Assembly (NCBI GenBank): GCA_031422315.1
Contig: JANOQN010000011.1
Location: 150,813 to 214,812 of the forward strand
Length of the DNA stretch: 64,000 nt
Reading direction: 5' to 3'
Source: JANNYA01 sp031422315
GTDB taxonomy: Bacteria > Pseudomonadota > Gammaproteobacteria > Xanthomonadales > SZUA-5
The translations under genes and the position numbers were made by a program. Shown here one piece after another: positions 52,937-61,824 of the stretch (the stretch's first letter is position 1; each line of letters begins with the position of its first letter). The notes under the pieces are model-generated. The model was not told the origin of the DNA and made no database searches. It was given only the letters and a program-made list of their open reading frames with translations.

Positions 52937-53257
52937 GTGAATAAAAGTGACCTAGCTAGGAATACCGTATCTAAGGTTCCGCTCAATGTAAGCCATGCAA
53001 GCGACGAAGAAATCAACGCAAAGTATGGTTTGGAGCCGGTATATGAAGCGGGCTCAGATCCACGGATGCAGCCGCTTGGGCATTTTGTTAGCGTGCGCTG
53101 CCCGCACTGCTTTGAACGTTTTGATACCGACGTAGAAACGATTTACGGCGGTTTTACGCGCGTTGAGGATTGCCAAATTTGTTGTCGCTCCATCGAATTG
53201 CGGGTTGAGATCGAAAAGGGCGAAGTGGTGCGACTAAGCGTCGAGCCGGCAGGTTAG
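52937..53257 (+). CDS. CPXCG-motif cysteine-rich protein
   Basis: About 106 residues. The C-terminal 60 residues carry VRCPHCFERFDTDVE and VEDCQICCRSIELRVE, the two Cys pairs of the CPXCG family (first C-P-H-C, second C-Q-I-C-C), likely a zinc-ribbon. The N-terminal third is variable. There is no ATG; GTG at 52937 is chosen (GAG 10 nt upstream) over TTG at 52898. Function of the family is unknown. It lies 111 bp before rpoE. Confidence 0.82.
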   Translation: MNKSDLARNTVSKVPLNVSHASDEEINAKYGLEPVYEAGSDPRMQPLGHFVSVRCPHCFERFDTDVETIYGGFTRVEDCQICCRSIELRVEIEKGEVVRLSVEPAG

Positions 53258-53313
53258 CGGGATAAATGCTATTTTCGGCGTCTAGTTTTGTTGCTAAATT
53301 TGTGTCGAGGGCG

Positions 53314-53340
53314 GGAACTTTTACCTCCAAAAGCGTCGAA
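53314..53340 (+). promoter_or_regulatory. Sigma-E promoter of the rpoE operon
   Basis: GGAACTT (53314-53320), 14 nt, GTCGAA (53335-53340). This is a near-perfect sigma-E (AlgU/RpoE) promoter and means rpoE transcribes its own operon. Transcription should begin close to 53347. Confidence 0.75.
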
Positions 53341-53515
53341 GGATTGCTTCCTTTGATGGTTAAATCGCATGAATCAATCTGCTGCAACACTTCAACCACC
53401 CCGCCTAAGCGTTGTGCGCTCGGCTTTTTCTGAGAGTTTAGATGCCAGCGTTATTCCAAAAAACGGCTTGCAGTCGCCGCCAACACGCACCACGGGTGCT
53501 ACGAGCGCGAATTGG

Positions 53516-54094
53516 ATGATGGATGCCGACGTAGATGATGTGTTAGTCAAGCGCGTACAAGCAGGCGAGGTGCGTGCGTTTGAACTTTTGGTTCGCCGAT
53601 ACCAAAGTAAGGTGATTGCCGCGGTCGGCAGGCTCGTGAAAGATCGCACCGAATGCGAAGATTTGGCGCAGGAAGTTTTTATTCGCGCCTACCGCGCGCT
53701 ACCTGGCTTTCGCGGTGATAGCTCGTTTTACACCTGGATTTATCGAATTGCGCTCAACACCGCGAAGAATTTTCTATCGAGCGGGCATCGCAAGCTGCAA
53801 TTTTCTGACTTAGAAACCGATATCGCCGATCAGATTCAAGACCCCGCAAGTTTGCGTGATCGCGCTACGCCTGAGCGAGAAATGCTGCGTTCGGAAATTG
53901 AGCGCATGGTGGTCGACAGCGTGGCTGATCTACCGCCCGATATCCGCACAGCACTGACTTTGCGGGAAGTGGACGGCTTAAGTTACGAGGAAATTGCCAA
54001 AGTGATGGATTGCCCGATTGGCACGGTGCGCTCTAGAATTTTTAGAGCGCGTGATGCAGTCGACAAGCGCGTCCGCCCGCTGCTAGGCGCCTAA
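53516..54094 (+). CDS. rpoE: Envelope-stress sigma factor RpoE/AlgU
   Basis: A group 4 sigma factor that controls the envelope-stress regulon and is held by RseA. Region 2: DDVLVKRVQAGEVRAFELLV, RYQSKVIAAVGRLV, DLAQEVFIRAYRALPGFRGD, SSFYTWIYRIALNTAKNFL. Region 4: LPPDIRTALTLREVDGLSYE, then EIAKVMDCPIGTVRSRIFRA. The start is set at 53516 because known RpoE proteins begin a few residues before DVDDVLVKRVQ (giving 192 residues). An upstream ATG at 53369, which is inside the predicted transcript, would add 49 residues that I do not recognise as conserved. rseA follows at 77 bp. Confidence 0.93.
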   Translation: MMDADVDDVLVKRVQAGEVRAFELLVRRYQSKVIAAVGRLVKDRTECEDLAQEVFIRAYRALPGFRGDSSFYTWIYRIALNTAKNFLSSGHRKLQFSDLETDIADQIQDPASLRDRATPEREMLRSEIERMVVDSVADLPPDIRTALTLREVDGLSYEEIAKVMDCPIGTVRSRIFRARDAVDKRVRPLLGA

Positions 54095-54171
54095 TTTTGT
54101 TCAATTATTTTGATGTTCTCAAACCAGTTTAGGCCTAGTTTAGGTCTAACCAATTTACCCTAAGGGTTTAT

Positions 54172-54906
54172 ATGAATAACAGTAACGACAATCGAAATGA
54201 AGGCCAGGGCGAAGACTTCTCTGAAGAGTTAAAAGCCAGCGTTTCAGCGCTGGTAGATGGTGAGTTAAGCCGATCGGAAAGCGCGTTTTTACTCAAGCGC
54301 ATGGAGCATGACGACGCGCTTCGTTCGCTCTGGCTGCGCTATCAAGATGCTGGCGACTGTTTGCGCGGGCAATCTGAAGTGCTGCGGCAGCATGATTTCA
54401 GCAGCAAAGTGATGGCGCAAATTGGCAATGGCGCAGTAAACCTGGCTGATGAATTGCCGAATTTTTCCGCGAATTTTCCGCACGCAGCTGCCAGTTCTAC
54501 TCCGCACCGCTTCAAACGTGCGGTACGCTATCTGGCCGCTGCCGCTATGGCTGCAACGGTTGCCGCCGTTACGCTGAGTTTGCCGAGCTTCAATACCCAG
54601 CCAGCCGCACCGGCTATCGGATTTGTCAGTGAAAGCGCGGGCGCTCGCGCAGCGCAGACATTGCCGGTAACGATTGCATCGGCAGGCGTTAGCGCGCAGC
54701 CAGTCTCGAATCGTTTAAGCAGTGGCGGCGGTATTTTGCTAAGTCAAACTGGCGCGGCGCCAATAGCCATTGATGAGTTTTTGCAAGAGCACAACCAAGG
54801 TTTTGGCGGGCGCAGCGCAATTGCGCCGATGGTTTATAGCGTCTCAGAGGCTGACATTGGCTATTTAGTGCCTTCAACTTGGGAAACAGCGGCGCCTGCT
54901 CCATGA
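54172..54906 (+). CDS. rseA: Anti-sigma-E factor RseA/MucA
   Basis: 244 residues. The N-terminal cytoplasmic domain binds sigma E (EELKASVSALVDGELSRSES, LLKRMEHDDALRSLWLRYQD, then DCLRGQS). A single transmembrane helix (YLAAAAMAATVAAVTLSLPS) is followed by a periplasmic tail of about 110 residues. In known systems DegS and RseP cleave it during stress to free sigma E. ATG 54172 has AAGGGTT upstream. Its stop overlaps the mucB start (ATGA). Confidence 0.9.
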   Translation: MNNSNDNRNEGQGEDFSEELKASVSALVDGELSRSESAFLLKRMEHDDALRSLWLRYQDAGDCLRGQSEVLRQHDFSSKVMAQIGNGAVNLADELPNFSANFPHAAASSTPHRFKRAVRYLAAAAMAATVAAVTLSLPSFNTQPAAPAIGFVSESAGARAAQTLPVTIASAGVSAQPVSNRLSSGGGILLSQTGAAPIAIDEFLQEHNQGFGGRSAIAPMVYSVSEADIGYLVPSTWETAAPAP

Positions 54907-55754
54907 GGTTTGCTTTAGTTTGCTTGGCCGCTTTACTGATGCCAGCTTTGGCATGTGCACAAGCGCCGGTGCTTGCCAACGCGCTACCCGCAACTGCCAC
55001 GCCTGAGTTAGATGTGCTGCTGGCCAAAATGCTCGGTGCATCAACCGGTAATATGGACGCGACCGTGGTATACGCTACCGACGCTAAGCTGCGCACTGTG
55101 CATATCCGCCAGCAGGGCGGCAAAGCGCACAACGCGAGCGTCGATGGCGCCGTTTTTACACGCGAATTCGGCGTCGCAGCCGCGCTGATTTCAGACGCGC
55201 AAAAGCTCCAGCTGCAACAGCTGATTCCTGTCAGCTATCAAATCGGGCAAATCGGGCTTGAGCGCATCGCAGATCGGCCCAGCTATCGGGTCGAATTTAA
55301 TCCAAACGATGGCTGGCGTTATCGCTATGTGCTGTGGCTAGATTCGGCTAGCGGCGTCGCGTTAAAAAGCGAACTTTGGCACCAGCGCCGCTTGATTGAG
55401 AACATGCTGATTACCCAAATTCAGCTGAGCGACGCGCCAGCGCGGACTGCCGAGCAAGATGCGCTTCCGGCATTTCGGGTCATCAACACGCCAAGCGGGT
55501 TCATTCGGGTGCGCGTACGTGATCGATCTTTAGGCGGTCAGCAACAGGTCTACAGCGACGGGCTGGCGTTTGTCTCAGTGTATTTAACACCGGTTGGAAG
55601 TGTTAGCGCAGGCAATATGCGGCGCGGCGCACTGTCGATTTCCAGCAAACGCCTGCGCGCAGGCCAAACAGAACTGCAAGTGATTGCACTAGGCGATGCG
55701 CCGATGCCAACGCTTGAGCGGTTTGTCAGTGGTGTTGAGGTTTCGGGGTTGTAG
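54903..55754 (+). CDS. mucB: MucB/RseB-type periplasmic regulator
   Basis: 283 residues with signal peptide MRFALVCLAALLMPALACAQ. The MucB/RseB N-terminal lobe includes VVYATDAKLRTVHIRQQGGK; the C-terminal domain has SDGLAFVSVYLTPVGSVSAG and GDAPMPTLERFVSGVEVS. It binds RseA and shields it from DegS; lipids or misfolded LPS can release it. The ATG 54903 overlaps rseA by 4 nt. The usual protease mucD/degP does not follow; the next gene is on the other strand. Confidence 0.9.
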   Translation: MRFALVCLAALLMPALACAQAPVLANALPATATPELDVLLAKMLGASTGNMDATVVYATDAKLRTVHIRQQGGKAHNASVDGAVFTREFGVAAALISDAQKLQLQQLIPVSYQIGQIGLERIADRPSYRVEFNPNDGWRYRYVLWLDSASGVALKSELWHQRRLIENMLITQIQLSDAPARTAEQDALPAFRVINTPSGFIRVRVRDRSLGGQQQVYSDGLAFVSVYLTPVGSVSAGNMRRGALSISSKRLRAGQTELQVIALGDAPMPTLERFVSGVEVSGL

Positions 55755-55794
55755 AGTTGGAGTTTCGTAAAACCGAAAGTCGCTCCGCTTCCCT

Positions 55795-55938
55795 CGTCAT
55801 CCCCGCGCAGGCGGGGGACCCAGGAACTGGTGTCAGGGATTCGTTCTGATTCCAAACATGACGAAATCGGGGCACTTTTTCATTCATGATTACATGGAAG
55901 CTCGCTGAGCCTGGGTTCCCGCCTGCGCGGGAATGACG
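55795..55938. repeat. Paired REP palindromes (BIME-like)
   Basis: Left unit 55795-55823 (CGTCATCCCCGCGCAGGCGG then GGGACCCAG) and right unit 55911-55938 (CTGGGTTCCCGCCTGCGCGG then GAATGACG) face each other across about 87 bp. Same family as at 3305, 4712 and 22865. It lies between mucB and the TonB-dependent receptor gene, which converge. Confidence 0.82.
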
Positions 55939-55973
55939 ATGAAGAATTACGGTGGTTTGGTGCAAATCCGCGC

Positions 55974-58328
55974 CTAAAACTTAATCCCCAGACGCGCGAA
56001 ATACGACGCCCCGTTTAAGCCAAACTGCACTGACTCGTAAATAAAGCCGTTATCAGTCTCGAAATCATCTTGCCGGGTCGGGAATTTATCAAAAATATTC
56101 GCTCCGCCTACGGTGAGTCGAATATTGTCGGTGAATCCATAACCTACTGCAATATCGGCAGACGTGCGCGCGTCATACTGCTGATTCGGAACTGGCGGGC
56201 CTGAGAATGTGCCAAGGGTTTGTTTGCCAAAGCGAATGAATTTAATGCCAGCATTCCACGGTCCACCGACGTAGTCAAAACCCAAAATACCTTTATCACG
56301 CGGGCTGCCTTGCTCGATGAATAGTCGTTCGCGTTCGCTCAAAAGCGTGTCGGTTAAATCCGGGCGATTTTGAAAGCGCGTTGGTAAATTGATTTTTTGG
56401 ACTTCCGTTTTGGAATGATTCCAGGCCAAAGTGCTGGTCAAAGCACTGCCTTCGCCAAATTCCATCGTGTTGCTCAGCGTTAAATCTACGCCCTGCGTTT
56501 TAGTGTCGACTGAGTTTACGAAGAATTGCGCTTCGCCCACATTTAAGCGATCTAAAATTGCGCCAATGGTCGGATCTTCGTTATTAAATCGGCCCGACAA
56601 AACGATGCGATCGTCAATTTCAATCCGATAAAAATCAAGCGTGGCGGTGACTAACTCGCTTTCGGCGGTCACGCCAAAAGTTAGCCCGGTCGAAGTTTCT
56701 TCGGTCAGCTTGGGAATGCCCGCTGCCGTGGCAATCGTGCCGCCGTTCGGTGCGAGCAAAATATCAACCGGTCGGCCGCTAATAAAATCGGTGAAGGTGG
56801 AGGAAAATTTTGCCTGTTGCAAGCTTGGTGCGCGAAAACCCGTGCTGGCTGATCCGCGAAACACAATCGCGTCGCTGGCGCGCAGGGCGAGCGCAATTTT
56901 GCCATCCAGGGTTGAGCCAAAATCGCTGTATTCCTCAAAACGCAATGCGGCGACAGCGGTTAGTGCTTCCGTCAAACCCAATTCGGTATCAAAATAGGCC
57001 GCATAAGAATGGCGATCAGAATCGGTAACGTCGGTCGGTTGAAAGCCAGGGAAACCTTGACTGCCAGCATTGCCGCCACCCGCGCCATCGACATCGTTGT
57101 AGGAACCGGGTTCGCCGGCAAATATCTCGTAATCTTCAGTGCGATATTCCAAACCGAATGCGATGTTCACGCCGCTTAAATAGTCAGCGTAATAGCGGCT
57201 AAAATCTGCATTGAGCGTTTGCTGCATAAAATTAAAGCCGCCTGCGTCAAACTCGGTTGGGCTCAAGCCGCGCGGATCACGATTGGCGATAGACGCATTT
57301 AAGGTATTGCTAATATTGTATTCTAGCTCGTTGAAACCGTAGGTATAGCTAAAATCGCTAAACCACTCACCCAGTTCGCGGCGCATGCCGAAGCTTAAAA
57401 AGCGATCTTCTAAATCACCGTTAATATTGGGCACAAATCCGTCTGGATAGAGCGCTGCGGAATTGCGAGTTGGAATATCCTCTGCGGTGCGCTCAAATGC
57501 GCCTGAAGTAGCATCGCGCTGCTGCACGCCACCGGTTAAATATAATAATCCGCCCATAGCTAACGGAAATTCACCGTTAACATACAGCGTGCCGTTTTCA
57601 GTTGCCGAATCGCCAATTGTGCGCAAACCAGGTGAGCGATCTGAGCTATTACGATCTAAATATTCAGCGGTTATGCCAAGTGAGCCGGATTCGCCGACTT
57701 GATGTCCACAATAGGCACTCGCTAGCGTGTTTTCACCATCACCCTCTTTATATTCGCCGTAGCCAAGTAAGGCTTCGCAGCCGATTTTCTTTTTCAACGC
57801 AATATTCATGACGCCAGCAATCGCATCCGAGCCATATTGCGCGGCGGCGCCATCTCGTAAAATTTCTACGCGATCAATCGCTAATGTGGGAATGGTATTT
57901 AGATCAACGCCAGTATTGCCGCGATTGCGCGCGCCAAATAAATTGACCAGCGCGGCCGAATGTTTGCGTTTACCATTTATCAGCACCAAGGTTTGATCCG
58001 AACCCAAGCCCCTGAGCGCGGCCGAATCAACCAAATCTGCGCCGTCTGCGCCGGTTTGCCGAGTTGAATTTAATGATGGCGATAAGTATTGCAGCGATTG
58101 CGCCAAATCAAACTGCGGCGATTTTTCCACCTCTTTGCTAATACTCAGCACATCCACCGGTACGGGCGTAGCGGTATCGCTAGAGCGCGCAGCAACGCGG
58201 CGGCTACCTAAGACTTGAATTTCATCCAGCGTTTCTTCTTCATCTTGTGCACTTGCGATGCTTGGAATTGCCAACACCGGGATCAGCCCAGCAATCAGCA
58301 TTGAACGCCATAAAGTTCTGATTTTCAT
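55974..58328 (-). CDS. TonB-dependent receptor
   Basis: A 784-residue outer-membrane receptor. The start is set at 58328 because MKIRTLWRSMLIAGLIPVLA then IPSIASAQ is a signal peptide and GAGAG lies upstream. ETLDEIQVLGSRR is a TonB-box-like sequence, followed by a plug domain (DLAQSLQYLSPSLNSTRQTG, RGLGSDQTLVLINGKRKHSA, IPTLAIDRVEILRDGAAAQY, GSDAIAGVMNI) and a 22-strand barrel ending in the aromatic YFARLGIKF. The ligand is unknown; the absence of siderophore genes nearby leaves carbohydrate, peptide or metal uptake open. Confidence 0.93.
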   Translation of the reverse strand: MKIRTLWRSMLIAGLIPVLAIPSIASAQDEEETLDEIQVLGSRRVAARSSDTATPVPVDVLSISKEVEKSPQFDLAQSLQYLSPSLNSTRQTGADGADLVDSAALRGLGSDQTLVLINGKRKHSAALVNLFGARNRGNTGVDLNTIPTLAIDRVEILRDGAAAQYGSDAIAGVMNIALKKKIGCEALLGYGEYKEGDGENTLASAYCGHQVGESGSLGITAEYLDRNSSDRSPGLRTIGDSATENGTLYVNGEFPLAMGGLLYLTGGVQQRDATSGAFERTAEDIPTRNSAALYPDGFVPNINGDLEDRFLSFGMRRELGEWFSDFSYTYGFNELEYNISNTLNASIANRDPRGLSPTEFDAGGFNFMQQTLNADFSRYYADYLSGVNIAFGLEYRTEDYEIFAGEPGSYNDVDGAGGGNAGSQGFPGFQPTDVTDSDRHSYAAYFDTELGLTEALTAVAALRFEEYSDFGSTLDGKIALALRASDAIVFRGSASTGFRAPSLQQAKFSSTFTDFISGRPVDILLAPNGGTIATAAGIPKLTEETSTGLTFGVTAESELVTATLDFYRIEIDDRIVLSGRFNNEDPTIGAILDRLNVGEAQFFVNSVDTKTQGVDLTLSNTMEFGEGSALTSTLAWNHSKTEVQKINLPTRFQNRPDLTDTLLSERERLFIEQGSPRDKGILGFDYVGGPWNAGIKFIRFGKQTLGTFSGPPVPNQQYDARTSADIAVGYGFTDNIRLTVGGANIFDKFPTRQDDFETDNGFIYESVQFGLNGASYFARLGIKF

Positions 58329-58597
58329 AATAATTCTCTCAAGTAAGCGGTCAAAAAACGGCAAAAAACTGTTGCAAACTTGCCTGCGTGGCATTTGTAA
58401 ACAAGCTTCACCTAACCTTAGCGAAACTTTAAGCATTGCTCAACTGCTAAATGGGCTAAGTTTTATAGATCGCTTTACCGAATTGCTGAGCAAGCGCGCG
58501 CCATGCGCAAAATAGTGCTGATGATTCGGAAGTTGCCCGACTCTCGCAATCAAGCTGCGCTAAACTCACTCTCTATCCAATCCGTGAGGGCAGAGCC

Positions 58598-59860
58598 ATG
58601 CAAAACTGGGCCACCGTAAAAACCCCGCCTGTACTTGGCGCTGGGCCGCCCGGCTACCATGTGGTGGGCAGGCACGGAATGATGCCGAGCGTGCAGCACG
58701 ATGAGGCAGCGCGATTTAATTTTTTGGCGAACATGAATCGCTTTTTGAGCACGCAATTGCTTCCATGTGTCAAAACTGCGTACGACGATCGCGCAAAACC
58801 CGCGTTTGTCAAAGCGCAAGGCACCGCGCCTGCGCACCGTAAAGACGTCAAAGCGATCATGCAGCATGAGCCGGCCTATCAAAATTGGAGCGCACTGCGG
58901 CGCGGCACCATGGAGCTGCGCCAGCAAAGCGGGCGTTCGGTGGTTTTGCGCCAGCTCGATCCACTGATTGAACAGGCGCGCGTGCTTAACGAAGGGCAGA
59001 GCACTTTGCGGCTATCAGATAATTTTGTGGTTCCGCGCTATATCAGTGCAGTGGAGCAGCACTGTGCGCCGGGTGGTTATTCGAGTGAGCTGGTGGCCGA
59101 TGATATTGCGGCGGCTGCGAATTATGATGTCGGTATTTTTGCCACCACTGGCGGCGGTTTAGGTCGCTATGCCGATGGCGGCGGCAAGGCTGTGGTGCAG
59201 TGGCTGGCGCGAACGCACCCAAGCTTTAAGCCCAAGCGGATTTTGGACTTGGGCACGGGTTTGGGTCACAACCTATTGCCGCTGGCCGAGGCGTTTCCCG
59301 ATGCGCAAATTATCGCCGTCGACGTTGCCGCACCTATGCTGCGCTATGGTCATGCGCGCGCAAGGTCGTTGCAAACGGAGTCCATGCAAGTCGATGGCAT
59401 TACTTTTTTACAAGCCAACGCTGAAGCGCTCGATTTTCCAGATCAGCACTTTGATTTCATTATGAGCTGTATGTTTTTGCATGAGACGAGTTTCGTCGCG
59501 ATTCAAAAAATATTTAATGAAAGCAAGCGCTTACTGAGTGGTTCGGGTATCAGTATCCATTTAGAGCAGCCGCAATATGCCGGTATGGATGTGTACGAGC
59601 AATTTATTCGGGATTGGGACGCGCACAATAATAACGAGCCGTTTTGGACCACGATGCATGAGCTTGATTTGCCGGCGTTGGCGCAAAAAGCGGGGTTTGC
59701 TCCTGCGCAGTGTTTTGAAACCGGCTTGGAAGCGATCGTTGATGAAGCGCTGTTTCCAAAGGCGCCGGGCAAAGTGGAAGACTATGGCCGCAAGGCCGCG
59801 TGGTATGCCTTTGGCACGCAACCACTGGCGGAGTCCGCAGCGAGTTCAACAGCCGCATGA
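58598..59860 (+). CDS. SAM-dependent methyltransferase
   Basis: A 420-residue protein with a C-terminal class I methyltransferase domain: RILDLGTGLGHNLLPLAEAF (motif I, about 206-225), QIIAVDVAAPMLRYGHARAR, EALDFPDQHFDFIMSCMFLH and FNESKRLLSGSG. The N-terminal 200 residues are unusual and hold no known motif. It overlaps the next gene by 4 nt (ATGA), and lpxD follows directly, so all three form one operon. The link with a lipid A gene suggests the substrate is a lipid or glycolipid, but this is inference. Confidence 0.85.
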   Translation: MQNWATVKTPPVLGAGPPGYHVVGRHGMMPSVQHDEAARFNFLANMNRFLSTQLLPCVKTAYDDRAKPAFVKAQGTAPAHRKDVKAIMQHEPAYQNWSALRRGTMELRQQSGRSVVLRQLDPLIEQARVLNEGQSTLRLSDNFVVPRYISAVEQHCAPGGYSSELVADDIAAAANYDVGIFATTGGGLGRYADGGGKAVVQWLARTHPSFKPKRILDLGTGLGHNLLPLAEAFPDAQIIAVDVAAPMLRYGHARARSLQTESMQVDGITFLQANAEALDFPDQHFDFIMSCMFLHETSFVAIQKIFNESKRLLSGSGISIHLEQPQYAGMDVYEQFIRDWDAHNNNEPFWTTMHELDLPALAQKAGFAPAQCFETGLEAIVDEALFPKAPGKVEDYGRKAAWYAFGTQPLAESAASSTAA

Positions 59861-60228
59861 GCAAGTTAAGCCTTGAGGAAAAACGCGCGCTAGCCGCTAA
59901 AAAAAGCAAAGGCAAGCGGCCCTGGTTTTATGATAGCGCCGAAGCCGAACGGGTGCTCAATGTGGCCATGGCATTGGCACAAGAACTAGCGGTAACGCGT
60001 GAGCGCATCGACACACTTGAGCGGCTTTTGGAAGCCAAAGGTGTGCTCGCACGTTCTGAATTTGATCACTATTTGCCGAACAGCGCGATTTCGGCTGAGC
60101 GCTCACAAACGCAGGAGGATTATTTGGCGCGCGTGTTTCGCATCATGACGCAAAGTGCGGAGTCAGCAGGCGAGGGCGCGGCTGGGCATGAAGGCGCTGC
60201 GAGCATAGATGAGTTGGCGAGAACTTAA
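59857..60228 (+). CDS. Small protein of unknown function in the methyltransferase-lpxD operon
   Basis: 123 residues. The start ATG 59857 overlaps the methyltransferase stop. MSKLSLEEKRALAAKKSKGK then RPWFYDSAEAERVLNVAMAL is a basic, helical N terminus, followed by ALAQELAVTRERIDTLERLL (a likely coiled coil) and an acidic, Ala/Gly-rich C terminus. No catalytic motif. It may be a partner or regulator of one of its neighbours. The stop is directly followed by the lpxD start. Confidence 0.75.
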   Translation: MSKLSLEEKRALAAKKSKGKRPWFYDSAEAERVLNVAMALAQELAVTRERIDTLERLLEAKGVLARSEFDHYLPNSAISAERSQTQEDYLARVFRIMTQSAESAGEGAAGHEGAASIDELART

Positions 60229-61263
60229 GTGCGGGGCGATATTGCATCAGTGCAAATAAGCTTGAAAGCGCTTGCCGAACGCTTCGATTTGCAGCTACAG
60301 CTGCCTGCGGATTCCACACTGTCCAGTGCAAGCTTAGCGCATGGTGTCAATACGCTTAAATCCGCTAACGCGGAGCAAATCGCTTTTCTGGCTAATCCAA
60401 AATACGCCGCGCAATTGGCCAGCACAAATGCGCTAGCGGTTATTGTTAACGCCGCGCAAGCCGTTGATTGTCAAGTCGCGGCGCTGATTAGTAGCAACCC
60501 GTATGCCGATTTCGCACGCGTAGCGGCGCTGTTTGAGCGCAATGTTCAGCCGCTTGGAATCGCTACTAGCGCGCAAATTGAAGCTGGCGCGCAGATTGAT
60601 CCCACCGCTGCAATCGGCGCACTGTGCGTAGTTGCATCGAGCGCCAAAATCGGCGCGCGAGCGGTGCTGCACGCGGGCTGCATTATCGGGCCTGATTGCG
60701 TTATCGGCGCGGATTGCGAGCTGCACTCGCGTGTGACTTTGGTCAAACGCGTGCGCCTGGGTGATCGGGTCATTTTGCATTCTGGCGCGGTATTGGGCGC
60801 GGATGGCTTTGGGCTAGCGCCGATTAGCACCGGCTGGCTCAAAATCCCACAGCTAGGCGGCGTCCAGATCGGCGATGACTGCGAAATCGGCGCCAATACG
60901 ACGATTGACTGCGGCGCGTTGGAGGACACAATTTTGGGTATCGGTGTCAAGCTCGATAACCAAATTCAAGTCGGCCATAACGTAATGATTGGCGACTACA
61001 CCGCGATTGCCGGCTGCACCGCAATTGCTGGCAGCAGCCACATTGGCAAGCGCTGTTTGATTGCCGGTGGCGTCGGCATTGCCGGACATTTGAATATCAC
61101 CGATGGCGTGCGCATTAACGCCATGACGCTAGTTGCCAATGACATTCTAGAACCCGGCGATTACAGCGGCGCGATGCCGATAATGCCAACTCGCGAATGG
61201 CGCAAAAATGCGGTGCATATTCGGCGTTTGGATGAGCGGTTACGCGCAAGAAAATTTGACTAG
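60229..61263 (+). CDS. lpxD: UDP-3-O-acylglucosamine N-acyltransferase (LpxD family)
   Basis: 344 residues. LpxD adds the second acyl chain to UDP-3-O-acylglucosamine in lipid A synthesis. The N-terminal uridine-binding domain (SLKALAERFDLQL, FLANPKYAAQLASTNALAVI) is followed by a left-handed beta-helix of hexapeptide repeats (IGARAVLHAGCIIGPDCVIG, and so on), with the catalytic His in IQVGHNVMIGDY and the C-terminal helical tail. The GTG start follows the upstream stop with no gap. It is not near bamA, fabZ or lpxA, so it may be an additional LpxD; an orthologue elsewhere in the genome would settle this. Confidence 0.88.
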   Translation: MRGDIASVQISLKALAERFDLQLQLPADSTLSSASLAHGVNTLKSANAEQIAFLANPKYAAQLASTNALAVIVNAAQAVDCQVAALISSNPYADFARVAALFERNVQPLGIATSAQIEAGAQIDPTAAIGALCVVASSAKIGARAVLHAGCIIGPDCVIGADCELHSRVTLVKRVRLGDRVILHSGAVLGADGFGLAPISTGWLKIPQLGGVQIGDDCEIGANTTIDCGALEDTILGIGVKLDNQIQVGHNVMIGDYTAIAGCTAIAGSSHIGKRCLIAGGVGIAGHLNITDGVRINAMTLVANDILEPGDYSGAMPIMPTREWRKNAVHIRRLDERLRARKFD

Positions 61264-61407
61264 AAAATCAAATATGCTGGCGATCAACGCACCACTTACG
61301 AAACCCAAGGTAGTCAATTTTTAAGAAAAAATTTTCTAATTGATGCGCTGAACGCTCAAATTACGCTATTATTTTCGCAAGCCGAATAGTACCAGCTAGC
61401 TATTGAC

Positions 61408-61419
61408 CGTAATTATACG
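61408..61419 (+). promoter_or_regulatory. Possible BlaI-type operator
   Basis: CGTA-ATTA-TACG is a short palindrome 12 nt before the blaI ATG. It overlaps a TTATAC-like -10, so repressor binding would block transcription. Known BlaI/MecI sites have a TACA/TGTA core, which this does not match well, so it is a weak candidate. Confidence 0.3.
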
Positions 61420-61431
61420 AAGAGACACGTA

Positions 61432-61824
61432 ATGAGCCGAAAACCTTGGGGTAAGCCGACGGAATCCGAATTGGCGATTTTGCAGGTGCTTTGGCGCTTA
61501 GGCCCAGTGACGGTTCGGGAAGTACACGAACTACTGCAATCAGATGTGCAAAACACGGGCTACACCACCACCTTAAAGCTGATGCAGCTGATGCACGGCA
61601 AAGGTTTGGTGATCCGCGATGAATCGTTACGGGCGCATATTTATGCGGCGTCAATGCCTAAATCGCAAATTGATCGCAGCTTACTGGCGGATTTGACCAC
61701 GCGGCTTTTTGGTGGCTCCTCACAAAAACTGGTGTTGCAAGCGCTCGGCGCCGGCCAGCCAGCAACGCGCGGTGAGCTTGATGAAATTCGCGCGCTACTT
61801 GATCAGCTGGAGCAAAAACTGTGA
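61432..61824 (+). CDS. BlaI/MecI/CopY-family transcriptional repressor
   Basis: A 130-residue winged-helix repressor: PTESELAILQVLWRLGPVTV then REVHELLQSDVQNTGYTTTL and KLMQLMHGKGLVIRDE form the DNA-binding domain, and DLTTRLFGGSSQKLVLQALG plus the helical end form the dimer part. In BlaI/MecI systems the partner peptidase inactivates the repressor in response to a signal. The M56 peptidase gene overlaps it by 4 nt (GTGA). Confidence 0.9.
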   Translation: MSRKPWGKPTESELAILQVLWRLGPVTVREVHELLQSDVQNTGYTTTLKLMQLMHGKGLVIRDESLRAHIYAASMPKSQIDRSLLADLTTRLFGGSSQKLVLQALGAGQPATRGELDEIRALLDQLEQKL

